A stretch of DNA of 64,000 bases, from assembly GCF_030014955.1 (NCBI RefSeq), contig NZ_JAGRPV010000001.1, forward strand, positions 5,766,001 through 5,830,000. Direction: 5' to 3'. Both the position numbers and the translations under genes were made by a program. The notes beneath the pieces are model-generated. The model saw nothing but the letters and a program-made list of their open reading frames with translations. It ran no database searches and was not told the DNA's origin. This DNA comes from Cohnella hashimotonis (GTDB lineage: Bacteria > Bacillota > Bacilli > Paenibacillales > Paenibacillaceae). This document shows positions 35,470-44,526 of the stretch, piece after piece. Position 1 is the first letter of the stretch. Every line of letters begins with the position of its first letter.

Positions 35470-37746
35470 ATGAACGGGGAAAGACGGCTGAAAATCCGGT
35501 TTTTTATGAGCTTGACGTTAATCTCGATCTGTTCGGTGCTTGTCCTGGCTACCGCCCTTTTCTTCTGGTTCCGCGGCAAGACGATCGACTACGTCAACAA
35601 AGCCAACGATAGCGTGCTGCTGAACACGGAGACGGTGTTCGCCAAATATATGGATTCGGTGCAAAACTATACGCTCGCCTTCTACCGCCACCCGAACATC
35701 AACTCGGTCATGCAGAGCGGCGACAGCAGCTGGAGCGACCAGTTGTTCAGCGCGCTCAGCCAGATCAAGGGGACGCTCACCGTCAACCCGTATCTTGAAA
35801 ACGCTTATATCATGGGCGCCGACGGTCCGGTCATGATGTTCGAGAACAATCCGCTCAGCAAGGCGTCCAAGCAGGAGCTGTACGAACGCATTCGGGACGG
35901 CTTGATCAAGGATTCGCCCTTCTTGTGGACCGCGACGCTCAACAACGGCGACAAGGAAACCGTCATGATGACGTACTACAACGACAAGGTGTACGCGAAC
36001 AGCGAATACACCGGCGCCATCGCGATCTCGACCAATCTGGGCAAGCTTCAGGAGAACATCTTCACGGACGTCGCGGACAGCGATACGCACTATGCCGTGC
36101 TGAGCCCCGAAGGCGCCGTACTCATGCAGAGCGGTCCGCCGGGCGACGACTACGACGAGGCGCTGCTGCGGCGAATCGTCGGCGGGCGCAGCACGTCCGG
36201 CACGCTCGTCTGGAAGCCCGATCGCGGCCCCAAGCAGCTGATCACGTATCGCCTGGCCGCCAAGCAGGGGCTCTGGTATCTGTCTGAGACGTCTTACCGC
36301 AACAGCATCCGCGACATCTCCAACGCCATGGTGCTCCTGATCGCGCTATGCGTCGTCCTCGCGGCGGCTGCGGCGGGCGTCGCGGCGTTCGTGTCGCATC
36401 GCATGTACAAGCCGATCGGCGCGTTGTTCGGCAACATCCGCAGCCTGTCGGGCGAGCGTCTCGCCTTCGCGGGCGCGGGCGGCTTCGAGGAGGCGAACCG
36501 GGAGCTCGAGCGGATCGCCGGCCGGTTCGGCGAGCTCAAGCGCGAGAACGAAGACAGCGCGCTGCTGTCCTGGCTCACCACGCCGTACCGCTCGGGCGAA
36601 GCGGTGCCTTCGGCGCTGCCGCTGCTGAAGGGCGGCGGCCCCGGCAGCGCGGCCTTCTGCGTCGCGGTGCTGCGGCTGGACGAGCGCTTCGGCGAAGGCG
36701 AGGCCCCGACGGACGCGACCGACGCGGAGCGGATGGCGCGGCTTCGCGACCTGCCGCGGGCGGTCGAAGCTTTGTTCGAGGGTGCCTGCGCGTGCCGCGG
36801 CTTCTTCCCGAGCCCGGGGACGGCCGTGCTGATCGTCAGCGAAGCGCGCGAAGGCAGCTTCGGCGATCAGGGCATCGCCCGCGAGCGCTGGGAGGAGCTC
36901 GAGCAGCTGGTCCGCGCTTGGCCGGGGACGCAGGGCGCGCTTGGCGTGAGCCGGCTGTCCGCCGATCCTTCCCAGTTGAAGTCGCTGTACGAAGAGGCGA
37001 GAGATTGCCTGCAGTACATGAAGTTCCAGTACCGAACACCCGTCGTCTACGCCGAGGACGCCGCACAGCTGTCGGACGCGCCGATGCCGGATCAGACGCT
37101 CGAAGCCGTGCTGCAGGTCGTCCGCGAGCAGAAGCACGAGCTGATCCCGCGCGCGGTGGAGCGCGCGCTCGCTGAAGCCGGCGGCTATCGCGCCGAACAG
37201 GCGACGATCGCGCTGTCGCGGATCGCCTCGGAGCTGTCCGCCATCGCGGACACGGGCGCGGCCGGCGGAATCCCGCGGCACGCGGACTTCCTCGAACTGT
37301 ACCAGCGCATCTGGAGCTTCGCCGGCTACGAGGAGCTAAGAGCGTGGCTCGAGCAATTAAGTTTCAGAGCCTACGAGAAATTAAAGGAACGCAACGCCGT
37401 GCAGACGCGTGACGTCGCCGGGGAAGCCATCGCCCATATCCGCAAGCACTTCGCCGATCCGATGCTGTCGCTGAACGCGCTAGCGGACAAGCTCGCGATC
37501 AGCCCGCCGTACCTGAGCCGCCTGATCACCGAATCGACCGGCAGCAGCTTCCCAGACTTCGTCAACCTCGTCCGGCTGGAGCATGCCCGTTCCCTGCTCG
37601 TGGACGAGCTAGAACTGGACATCCGCACCATCGCCGAGCGCTCGGGCTATGGCAGCAGCACGTACTTCACGACACTGTTCAAAAAGCGGTACGGCATGAC
37701 GCCGACCAAGTGGCGGCTCAATCACATCGTGCAGCAGAGCGAATGA
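35470..37746 (+). CDS. Membrane-bound AraC-family regulator (YesN/YtdP-like)
   Basis: Transmembrane helix 1 is about residues 10-31 (ISICSVLVLATALFFW) and helix 2 about 278-303 (VLLIALCVVLAAAAAGVAAF), enclosing an extracellular Cache-like sensor of about 250 residues. After a HAMP-like linker and a 300-residue cytoplasmic part, the last 100 residues contain two helix-turn-helix motifs: LNALADKLAISPPYLSRLI and IRTIAERSGYGSSTYFTTLF. ATG at 35470 has AAAGGAG eight bases upstream. It lies next to the transporter operon, so it probably senses extracellular oligosaccharide and activates the transporter genes (inference). Confidence 0.9.
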   Translation: MNGERRLKIRFFMSLTLISICSVLVLATALFFWFRGKTIDYVNKANDSVLLNTETVFAKYMDSVQNYTLAFYRHPNINSVMQSGDSSWSDQLFSALSQIKGTLTVNPYLENAYIMGADGPVMMFENNPLSKASKQELYERIRDGLIKDSPFLWTATLNNGDKETVMMTYYNDKVYANSEYTGAIAISTNLGKLQENIFTDVADSDTHYAVLSPEGAVLMQSGPPGDDYDEALLRRIVGGRSTSGTLVWKPDRGPKQLITYRLAAKQGLWYLSETSYRNSIRDISNAMVLLIALCVVLAAAAAGVAAFVSHRMYKPIGALFGNIRSLSGERLAFAGAGGFEEANRELERIAGRFGELKRENEDSALLSWLTTPYRSGEAVPSALPLLKGGGPGSAAFCVAVLRLDERFGEGEAPTDATDAERMARLRDLPRAVEALFEGACACRGFFPSPGTAVLIVSEAREGSFGDQGIARERWEELEQLVRAWPGTQGALGVSRLSADPSQLKSLYEEARDCLQYMKFQYRTPVVYAEDAAQLSDAPMPDQTLEAVLQVVREQKHELIPRAVERALAEAGGYRAEQATIALSRIASELSAIADTGAAGGIPRHADFLELYQRIWSFAGYEELRAWLEQLSFRAYEKLKERNAVQTRDVAGEAIAHIRKHFADPMLSLNALADKLAISPPYLSRLITESTGSSFPDFVNLVRLEHARSLLVDELELDIRTIAERSGYGSSTYFTTLFKKRYGMTPTKWRLNHIVQQSE

Positions 37747-37774
37747 CCGCAAGCGTCGTCCGCGAGTCTCGACC

Positions 37775-37852
37775 GCTAGCCTCGATCGCTAGCCTCGACC
37801 GCTAGCCTCGATCGCTAGCCTCGACCGCTAGCCTCGATCGCTAGCCTCGATT
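37775..37852. repeat. Six tandem 13-bp repeats with alternating base
   Basis: Units GCTAGCCTCGATC and GCTAGCCTCGACC alternate from 37775 to 37852, giving a 26-bp higher-order period; the last unit ends TT. Degenerate copies flank both ends. They lie in the intergenic region after the AraC gene. Confidence 0.95.
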
Positions 37853-37921
37853 GCATTCGTCGTTCGCGACTCTCGATCATAAGCCTCGACCGCTAACCTC
37901 TCCGAAATCCTCGTTCGCAAG

Positions 37922-37959
37922 CCCCGAATCCGCGCCGGATCCGGGGTTTTCGTTTTTTT
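37922..37959 (+). terminator. Rho-independent terminator of membrane AraC gene
   Basis: CCCCGAATCCG and CGGATCCGGGG (10 of 11 pairs) with a three-base loop, followed by TTTTCGTTTTTTT. Confidence 0.85.
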
Positions 37960-37960
37960 G

Positions 37961-38030
37961 AGCGATTTCATTTTATTGAAGGCGGGCTTCGCTTCGATTT
38001 TTTAAGCGATTTCATTTCTTTGAGATGGCG
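37961..38030 (+). promoter_or_regulatory. Pair of AGCGATTTCATTT elements upstream of transporter
   Basis: AGCGATTTCATTT occurs at 37961 and again at 38005, 44 bp apart, each preceded by a T-run. The reverse complement, ATGAAATCGCTNAAAA, fits the CcpA cre consensus with one mismatch. Either tandem cre sites or operators for the neighbouring regulator would explain them. Confidence 0.5.
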
Positions 38031-38061
38031 CTTTGCCGTCAGGGTGAATAAGCTTGGGTCA

Positions 38062-38075
38062 GTAAAGCGCTTTCG
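38062..38075 (+). promoter_or_regulatory. cre-like palindrome upstream of permease gene
   Basis: GTAAAGCGCTTTCG contains the perfect palindrome AAAGCGCTTT, 69-82 bp before the permease ATG. It is a plausible CcpA box. Confidence 0.4.
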
Positions 38076-38143
38076 GTCCACGCATCGATGCGAAGCTGCT
38101 TTGGCGCCCCATCCACCAACCGCATGACAAGGAGTGAATCTCG

Positions 38144-39100
38144 ATGACGGAAAAAGCTTATCCGACGCCCAAGGCGCAAGGGCGAAGCAAATGGCTGAGG
38201 TCGCTGCGCAACGACAGCTCGCTGTTCCTGCTGGCGCTGCCCGGCGTGATCGCGCTGATTCTGTTCGCTTATTTGCCGATGAGCGGACTCATCCTCGTGT
38301 TCAAAAATTACAATTTTAACGGCGGCATCTTCGGAAGTCCCTGGGCGGGCTTCGACAACTTCGACTTCTTCTTCTCGAGCATGGACAGCGCCATCCGGGC
38401 GACGCGCAATACAGTCATGCTGAACGTGCTGTACATGCTGACCGGCACCTTCTTCTCGGTGGCGCTCGCCATCGCGCTGAACGAGCTGCGGAGCAAGGGC
38501 TATATCAAAATTACGCAGAGCGTCATGTTCTTCCCTTACTTCATCTCGTGGATCGTCATCGGCGCCATCCTGTTCTCCCTGCTCGACTTCGAGAAGGGGA
38601 TCGTCAACCGCATGCTAGAAGGCATCGGCATGCAGCCGATCGACTGGTATGCGCATCCGTGGCTGTTCGTCGTCGTGCTCGTGCTGGCGAACATCTGGAA
38701 AAGCGCAGGCCACGGCGCCATCATATACTATGCGGTGCTCCAAGGCGTCGATACGTCCTACTACGAGGCGGCGCGAATCGACGGCGCGTCCCGGTGGCAG
38801 CTCATTACCAAGATCACGCTGCCGATGCTCATTCCTTCTATTATATTGCTCACGCTGCTGAGCATCGGCGGCATGCTGAAGGGCGACCTCAGCATGATCA
38901 TGGGCGTCACCTTCCTCAATCCGCTGCTGCTGCCGACGACCGACATCATCGACGTCTTCGTATACCGGACCGCGATCCGTTCCGGCGAGTTCGGCTTCGC
39001 GTCGGCCATCACGCTTTATCAGTCCGTATTCGGTCTCGTGCTCGTGCTCGTCGCCAATAAGCTGGCCGGCTGGTACGACAGAGACAGCAAACTATTTTAG
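38144..39100 (+). CDS. Sugar ABC transporter permease, LplB/YteP-type
   Basis: A 318-residue CUT1-family permease with six membrane spans and the EAA loop YYEAARIDGASRWQLITKIT (about 206-225). The start LLALPGVIALILFAYLPM is typical of the LplB group, which imports complex oligosaccharides such as rhamnogalacturonan fragments. AAGGAG precedes the ATG. The second permease follows 12 bp later and the binding protein after 169 bp. No ATPase is encoded; an MsmX-like shared ATPase is expected elsewhere. The substrate is inferred from the surrounding enzymes. Confidence 0.92.
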   Translation: MTEKAYPTPKAQGRSKWLRSLRNDSSLFLLALPGVIALILFAYLPMSGLILVFKNYNFNGGIFGSPWAGFDNFDFFFSSMDSAIRATRNTVMLNVLYMLTGTFFSVALAIALNELRSKGYIKITQSVMFFPYFISWIVIGAILFSLLDFEKGIVNRMLEGIGMQPIDWYAHPWLFVVVLVLANIWKSAGHGAIIYYAVLQGVDTSYYEAARIDGASRWQLITKITLPMLIPSIILLTLLSIGGMLKGDLSMIMGVTFLNPLLLPTTDIIDVFVYRTAIRSGEFGFASAITLYQSVFGLVLVLVANKLAGWYDRDSKLF

Positions 39101-39112
39101 GAGGGACGCGTC

Positions 39113-39997
39113 ATGGCAATCCGGGAAAATCGAACGCTGCTGATTTTCTTCTACGTATTCATCGGCGTGTTCGCCGCCATCTGCTTAATCCCGTTCATCC
39201 TCGCGGTATCGGGTTCGCTCTCGTCGGAGGCCAAGATCGCGGCGAACGGCTACTCTTTTTTGCCGCAGGGCTTAACGCTGGATACTTATAAATTCATGTT
39301 CGGCTCCAAATCGGACGAGATCATCCGCGGTTACCTGAACTCGGTGAGCATCACGGTGCTCGGTACCGTGTCCGCCGTGCTCGTCACGTCCGCCTACGCC
39401 TACGTCATCACCGCCAAAGGCTTCCGGTTCCGCGGCGCCTTCGCCTTCTTCGCCTACTTCACGATGCTGTTCAGCGGGGGAACGCTCCCCTGGTACATTT
39501 TGACGACCAAGTACTATCATCTGAACGATACGCTGGCCGGCCTGTTCTTGCCCTACTTGCTCAACGTGTTCCTGATGTACCTGCAGGCCAACTATTTCAA
39601 AAGCATCCCGCACGAGGTCGTCGAGTCGGCGCAGATCGACGGGGCGGGGCATTACCTGATCTTCTTCCGCATCATGCTGCCGCTCGGCCGCGTCGGGCTC
39701 GTCACCATTGCGCTCTTCTACGCGCTGCAGTTCTGGAACGACTTTTTCCTCCCGCTCATGCTCGTCACGGACGAAAAGCTGTTTACGATCCAGTACATGA
39801 TGTACTATATGATGGCTAACATTCAATTTCTGGCTTCGGGGAATGCTTCAAGGATCAGCGGCGCCCTCATCGCGCCTCCACTCGAGACGGCCAAGCTCGC
39901 CATGACCTGCCTCACCGTGCTGCCGATCGCGATCCTGTATCCGTTCCTGCAGCGCTACTTCGTCCGAGGCATCGTCGTCGGCTCCGTCAAAGGCTGA
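39113..39997 (+). CDS. Sugar ABC transporter permease, LplC/YtcP-type
   Basis: A 294-residue second permease with six spans, the sequence YAYVITAKGFRFRGAFAFF and the EAA loop VVESAQIDGAGHYLIFFRIM (about 164-183). The end, YPFLQRYFVRGIVVGSVKG, is the usual C-terminus of this group. TAGGAGG precedes the ATG at 39113. It forms the membrane channel together with the preceding permease. Confidence 0.93.
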   Translation: MAIRENRTLLIFFYVFIGVFAAICLIPFILAVSGSLSSEAKIAANGYSFLPQGLTLDTYKFMFGSKSDEIIRGYLNSVSITVLGTVSAVLVTSAYAYVITAKGFRFRGAFAFFAYFTMLFSGGTLPWYILTTKYYHLNDTLAGLFLPYLLNVFLMYLQANYFKSIPHEVVESAQIDGAGHYLIFFRIMLPLGRVGLVTIALFYALQFWNDFFLPLMLVTDEKLFTIQYMMYYMMANIQFLASGNASRISGALIAPPLETAKLAMTCLTVLPIAILYPFLQRYFVRGIVVGSVKG

Positions 39998-40025
39998 CCT
40001 TTGACAGCTTCGTTCATAAAACTAA

Positions 40026-40130
40026 AGCGATTTCATGTTTTTTAAGGCCATCAAACCGTTGATTTTTAACGCTTTTCATTTTCTTAAGATAGCCGCGAAC
40101 GGCATGTAAACGTATTCTGAAATCGCTTCC
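40026..40130 (+). promoter_or_regulatory. AGCGATTTCA-type elements upstream of binding-protein gene
   Basis: AGCGATTTCATG at 40026 repeats the elements at 37961 and 38005. A weaker relative, ACGCTTTTCATTTT, starts at 40069, and TGAAATCGCTTCCC at 40117-40130 is the same core inverted. Three related sites lie within 105 bp of DNA before the binding-protein gene. Confidence 0.45.
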
Positions 40131-40166
40131 CAAAACGCCAAAAAAAAATCCAGGAGGTCATGTTCC

Positions 40167-41741
40167 ATGGTACGTCGCAATGCTTCCAGGGCGCTGCTCG
40201 CCCTCGTCTTCACCATCACGCTCGTCTTGTCCGCCTGCAGCTCCAAATCGAACGAAGGCGGCGCTGCCGAGTCCAGCTCACCGGCTGCATCTTCCGGCGC
40301 GGCTTCGTCCGGCGCAGCGTCATCCGACGCGAACGATCCGTCCAAGCCCGACTTTTCCGAACCGGTCAAGCTGAAGCTCTTGTTCTACACGGGGCAGTCC
40401 AAGCGCATGGCCGAGCTCGCCAGCAATGAACTGAAGGATCTCGTCAAGAAGGAAATCAACGCCGAGATCGAATACGTCTACCTGCCCTGGTCCGAATACG
40501 GCGGCGGCAAGACGGACCTCATGCTCTCCTCCGGCGAAGAGTTCGCCGCGTACACCGACATCAACTATATGTCCAAGTCCGTATCCAAGGGCTTGTATGC
40601 GGACTTGACGCCCTACGTCGATACGTATGCGCCGGATCTGAAGAGCAACGTCGCGGCCGCTTCGTTCGACGCCTTCAAGCAGAACGGCAAGCAGTATGCG
40701 ATTCCGGTCGGCAACCGCGCCAGCTCGGCCGCCTTCTACAGCGTCATGGTCCGCCAGGATCTGCTCGAGGAAGTCGGCATGACGACGATCGGCTCGCTCG
40801 CGGATCTGGAGCAGTACTACGACAAGGTGCACGCCAAATATCCGGACATGATCGGTTTCGCCTCGACGGACGCCACCTACATGCTCATGTACGAGTACAC
40901 CGACCAGAACCTGAACTGGATCAACAACTTCATCGCGGTGAATGAGGCCGCCCAAGACGACAAGCTGATCAGCTGGTACGAAACGCCTGAATTCAAGAAA
41001 TACGCCGGCCTGATGAACGGCTGGTACAAGAAAGGCATCATTCCGAAGTATGCCGTCACGAACCAGCCGCAGCTGATGTCCGACTGGAACGCGGGCAAGG
41101 CGATGTTCTTCCCGGGCACGGCGACCCGTCCGATCGAAGGCATCGCGGGCATCACGAAGGCGGTGCCGACCGCGAAGCTGCAGAACTACTTCCTGAGCAA
41201 AAACGACCGGCCGAAGATTAGTCGCGGCACGTACAACACCGCCTACTTCGTGTCGGCCAACGTGAAGCACCCCGAGCGTTACGTCGCCTTCTTCAACCTG
41301 CTGCAGAAAAACCAGGAGCTGTACGACCTGTTCACCTACGGCATCAAGGACAAGGACTACTCGATCGACGAGAACGGCCGCGTGACGAAGCTGACGTCCG
41401 ATCTCTTCTTGGACGACTGGATGATGATGAACGATAAGTTCATGCGCTTCGAGAAGAGCGTGCCGGACGACTTCATCGAGCAGTACAAGCATTGGGACGA
41501 CGACGCGATCCTGTCCAAGACCGCAGGCTTCAACTTCGACAATACGGCCGTCAAAAACGAGGAGTCCAAGCTGAACGGCGTGTTCACCGAGTTCATCGCG
41601 CCGATCGCCAGCGGCTTCGTCGACTACGACACCTACTTCCCGAAGGCGCTCGACAAGCTGAAGGCCGCGGGGCTCGACAAGTATATCGCGGAATATCAGA
41701 AGCAGTTCTCGGCGTGGTATGCAAATAAACCGAAGGCATAG
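40167..41741 (+). CDS. Extracellular solute-binding lipoprotein, LplA/YtcQ-type
   Basis: A 524-residue lipoprotein with signal ALLALVFTITLVLSAC (lipidated Cys about residue 25), followed by a Ser/Ala linker and a large binding domain. The length and the DGKAMFFPG-like segment (WNAGKAMFFPG) match the LplA family that serves LplB/YtcP permeases. AGGAGG lies nine bases before the ATG; an earlier overlapping ATG is out of frame. It captures oligosaccharides for the two permeases upstream. A hairpin follows. Confidence 0.92.
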   Translation: MVRRNASRALLALVFTITLVLSACSSKSNEGGAAESSSPAASSGAASSGAASSDANDPSKPDFSEPVKLKLLFYTGQSKRMAELASNELKDLVKKEINAEIEYVYLPWSEYGGGKTDLMLSSGEEFAAYTDINYMSKSVSKGLYADLTPYVDTYAPDLKSNVAAASFDAFKQNGKQYAIPVGNRASSAAFYSVMVRQDLLEEVGMTTIGSLADLEQYYDKVHAKYPDMIGFASTDATYMLMYEYTDQNLNWINNFIAVNEAAQDDKLISWYETPEFKKYAGLMNGWYKKGIIPKYAVTNQPQLMSDWNAGKAMFFPGTATRPIEGIAGITKAVPTAKLQNYFLSKNDRPKISRGTYNTAYFVSANVKHPERYVAFFNLLQKNQELYDLFTYGIKDKDYSIDENGRVTKLTSDLFLDDWMMMNDKFMRFEKSVPDDFIEQYKHWDDDAILSKTAGFNFDNTAVKNEESKLNGVFTEFIAPIASGFVDYDTYFPKALDKLKAAGLDKYIAEYQKQFSAWYANKPKA

Positions 41742-41752
41742 GTAGTTGTGTT

Positions 41753-41790
41753 CAGCTCAAGCTGCCCCATGTGTGGGGCGGCTTGGGCTG
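41753..41790 (+). terminator. Long hairpin after binding-protein gene
   Basis: Seventeen-base arms CAGCTCAAGCTGCCCCA and TGGGGCGGCTTGGGCTG pair with two G-U positions and a four-base loop. The T-run is weak. Confidence 0.65.
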
Positions 41791-41828
41791 AAGTCGTCTC
41801 ATCTGGCACTTTCTGCAACACTTGTGGC

Positions 41829-41929
41829 GCGATTCGGGCAGGAAGTGGATTCGTGCAGTGTACTTCGACCTCCGCGCCGCGACTTGTGCTAGAGTGGCTT
41901 CGTACAGCGTTACTTCGACCGCTCACGCC
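41829..41929. repeat. Two copies of a 50-bp intergenic repeat
   Basis: Units begin GCGATTCGGGC (41829) and GCGACTTGTGC (41879) and share an ACTTCGACC end; a third start appears at 41930. One further copy lies at 53681-53731, also just outside the GH95-type tail. Confidence 0.75.
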
Positions 41930-41950
41930 GCGATTCGGGCTCAACGCAAA

Positions 41951-41990
41951 AAACGCTCGTCCCTGGGATTGCCATCCCGTGACGAGCGTT
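41951..41990 (-). terminator. Terminator shared with the GH95 type, after GH36
   Basis: On the minus strand, AACGCTCGTC, a loop with an inner GGGAT/ATCCC stem, then GACGAGCGTT and a T-run. It matches the terminator at 53751-53793. Confidence 0.8.
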
Positions 41991-42006
41991 ATTTGTCTTT
42001 CGCCGG

Positions 42007-42110
42007 CTATAGCAACCGGTGTGTGTGGTCTCCCGGCGCGCATCGACAGCGCGAGCAAGCCGTCAGCTTGCAGCACCGCTGCCTCAGTCGGGCTGCATTC
42101 TTGTCCTCAA
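42007..42110 (-). pseudogene. C-terminal remnant of a GH95 gene
   Basis: The minus strand reads [12 protein letters not shown], identical to the GH95 C-terminus, and keeps the TAG stop and the DNA after it. A 29-base stretch (42036-42064) matches 53837-53865 at all but one position. A frame change separates the last codons. It lies just after the GH36 stop. Confidence 0.75.
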
Positions 42111-42129
42111 GTCCCGCAATTATCTATTC

Positions 42130-44349
42130 TCATCCGTAGTTCCCTGCGAAACGAATCTCGAATAGCCGCGCCTGATACAGCTTGGGCATTCGAACGGTCA
42201 GCTGTCCCGTCTTCGGGCTATAGTGGCAATCAACCGCATAACCTTCGCAAGGATACAACTGCACGATATCCGCCCGAATTCCGCCCGCTCTGCTCACGCC
42301 GTCCGAACCGACCAGCGGAATCGTCCGGTATTCGTCGCCATCCCCTAGCCTCCAGACCGACAGCAGCAGCCGAGAACGATCCCTAGATGCTAGCCCGACG
42401 GCAGCCCAACTCAACCCGTCGTTGATCCGCGTAAAGCCGAGCGGCCAGATTGGATAGGCTTGCGAGATGAAAGCGCGCTCCCGCTTGAACAGTTCGACCG
42501 CCTCCGCGATCAGCATGCGGTTCGCCTCATCGGCAAGATGGATGTGGCCGGACAGATAAAGATTGCCGCACATGCCGTTCACCATGTTGAAGATCGTCTG
42601 CTCGCCATCGGCCATCGCCGCCAGCCGGTCCGTCTCCTTCAAGATCTCCGGATTTTTCAGATCCTGATAGAGCAGCGGGTTGGGATAAGCCCAGATGCCG
42701 AGTTGCTCCGGCAGAACCGCCGCCAAGCTGCCGCCGATGATCGACGGATATTTGCGGTAATCCTCTTGATCGCTGGAGCTTTGCAGATGAAAATGGGCCA
42801 GTGCTTCATAGTCCGCCCTCATGCCGCCGGAGCTGCAGCTTTCCAGCCTTACATGCGGGTGGCGCGTTCTCACCTCGTCAATGAAGCGATAAAATGCCGT
42901 AAGTGCCTGCCGCAAGCCCTCCGCAGCCGCCTGGCCTCCGGTATCGTCGCCTGGCCCGATGCACAGATTGTAATCGTTCTTGAAGTAACGAACACCCATC
43001 TCTACGAGGCTGTCGACGACGCCATGCATATAAGATCGCACGTCCGGATGACCGAATTGGAGAAACGACCGAGCCCCCCCGCCCACGCGAATGCCGTAAC
43101 GGCGGATAAACCAGTCGTCCGGCTTAGTGGCCAGTGCCGCGTTTTCGCCGCACACTTCCATCTCCAGCCACAGGCCGGGCTCCATGCCTTTGCCCGCGAT
43201 ATAGGCGAGGAAAGACGCCAGTCCCTCCTCGCCGAAGCGGTCGCGGCTCGGCTGCCAATCGCCGAGACCGCTGCTCCATGACGTGCCAATCTCGCCGAAC
43301 CACCCCGCGTCCATGCAAAAATATTCGCAGCCCGCAGCGGCTGCCGCATCGACAAGCGGCATCAGCTTCTCTTTTGACGGATCGCCCCACAGCGTGTTCA
43401 TATAATCATTGTAGACAACGGCAGCTGGTCGCAATTCCTCGTACAGTCCCTTCGTCAAGTAGCGGCGATATGCCGTCAGCTCTCTGATCGCATCGGTGAA
43501 GTCGCCTTCGCAGCAGCCGAACGCCGCCGGAACCGCTTCGTAGCTCTCGCCCGGCAGTAGTCGCTTGCTCCAACCCCCGAACCGCTCGTCGGCTCCATCA
43601 GCATGAATAAACAAGCCGCCGCTGTCGTCGTCCCAAGAGCCGCGGTAGCCGATCTCCAGATGCCAGTTCGCGGACGTCTCCAGCTGGCAATACCAGGTTT
43701 TTCCCGTCTCCAGGTCTTCCAGTACCATAAGCGGCAGCAGCTTGCCTGTGCTCCAGCTGCCGACCGAAGAGAAATGGACGGCCGACGTGCTCGGATGCAC
43801 CGATGTCGGGTACAAGCCCAATTCCTCCAGATCTCCAAAGCGCCATTGGCCTTCCCCATTCCAGGTTTGGCGGCAGTAGTGAACGCGGATCTTCCGTTTG
43901 TCGTACCAGGGTAGAAGCCCGTCCGTGGCGACGCCCTGCACGCACATCGATGACAGGTGGGTCACCACGACCGGAGAATCCCCTTCATTGGTGACAACGG
44001 TTGTCTGCCGGATCGCAGCCGCTCCGGGAATAAATCGCATATCGACCTGTACCTTCAGCCGCAACTGTTCGTGCCGATAGAGAAGCTGCATGCCTTCGGC
44101 GTCTGCTGATTCGGACACCAGCCCCATTTCCGTAGGCAGGGCGGTCAGCCCGGTGATCAGTGCCGGATTGTATCCATGCGGTCGCCCTGCAACGGCCAGC
44201 TGAAAATTGGAAAAAGGAATGCCCGGGACCCGCTCCTGCAGTGCCTTGGCCGTATTCAAGGTGATCTGCATCCAACCTTTTTCGGTATGCGCAAAGCCGA
44301 GATGCATCCCTTCATGCTCGATCGTCATCCTGTTCGCGTGTTCCTTCAT
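42130..44349 (-). CDS. GH36 alpha-galactosidase
   Basis: A 739-residue enzyme with the GH36 layout: N-terminal beta-supersandwich, TIM barrel and short C-terminal sheet. Signatures are YFCMDAGWFGE, GLWLEMEVCGENAAL, GVRYFKNDYN (nucleophile Asp) and ESCSSGGMRADYE...SSSDQEDY (acid/base Asp). It releases alpha-linked galactose. The ATG at 44349 has AGAAGGAT upstream; the frame extends 24 codons further without a site. No signal peptide is present. It is divergent from the AraC gene at 44527 and is followed by a reused GH95-type tail and terminator. Confidence 0.93.
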   Translation of the reverse strand: MKEHANRMTIEHEGMHLGFAHTEKGWMQITLNTAKALQERVPGIPFSNFQLAVAGRPHGYNPALITGLTALPTEMGLVSESADAEGMQLLYRHEQLRLKVQVDMRFIPGAAAIRQTTVVTNEGDSPVVVTHLSSMCVQGVATDGLLPWYDKRKIRVHYCRQTWNGEGQWRFGDLEELGLYPTSVHPSTSAVHFSSVGSWSTGKLLPLMVLEDLETGKTWYCQLETSANWHLEIGYRGSWDDDSGGLFIHADGADERFGGWSKRLLPGESYEAVPAAFGCCEGDFTDAIRELTAYRRYLTKGLYEELRPAAVVYNDYMNTLWGDPSKEKLMPLVDAAAAAGCEYFCMDAGWFGEIGTSWSSGLGDWQPSRDRFGEEGLASFLAYIAGKGMEPGLWLEMEVCGENAALATKPDDWFIRRYGIRVGGGARSFLQFGHPDVRSYMHGVVDSLVEMGVRYFKNDYNLCIGPGDDTGGQAAAEGLRQALTAFYRFIDEVRTRHPHVRLESCSSGGMRADYEALAHFHLQSSSDQEDYRKYPSIIGGSLAAVLPEQLGIWAYPNPLLYQDLKNPEILKETDRLAAMADGEQTIFNMVNGMCGNLYLSGHIHLADEANRMLIAEAVELFKRERAFISQAYPIWPLGFTRINDGLSWAAVGLASRDRSRLLLSVWRLGDGDEYRTIPLVGSDGVSRAGGIRADIVQLYPCEGYAVDCHYSPKTGQLTVRMPKLYQARLFEIRFAGNYG

Positions 44350-44488
44350 TCGTATCCTTCTTTCCGGGAAGCCAGCTTCGGCCGACCGGTTTCCGTCGGC
44401 TCCAGCACCTAGAATTTGCAATATAATAACCTATCAAACGAATACGGATTCTGCTACAATTTCATAAAACGACGCCTGATGTGATTTC

Positions 44489-44505
44489 ATTTTTGCATCA
44501 TTTAA
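44489..44505. promoter_or_regulatory. Shared 17-bp element upstream of AraC gene
   Basis: ATTTTTGCATCATTTAA differs at one position from 53444-53460, which lies upstream of the binding-protein operon. It is 22-38 bp before the AraC start, so autoregulation is possible. Confidence 0.5.
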
Positions 44506-44526
44506 CTTTAATTTAGGAGTGCTGTC

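Noticed and set aside
37775..37852. Possible CRISPR array
   Set aside because: Units are contiguous 13-mers without spacers, and no cas gene is nearby.
40320..41492. Minus-strand frame of 390 codons opposite the binding-protein gene
   Set aside because: Shadow of a well-identified lipoprotein gene; no ribosome site and a Val/His/Arg-rich composition.
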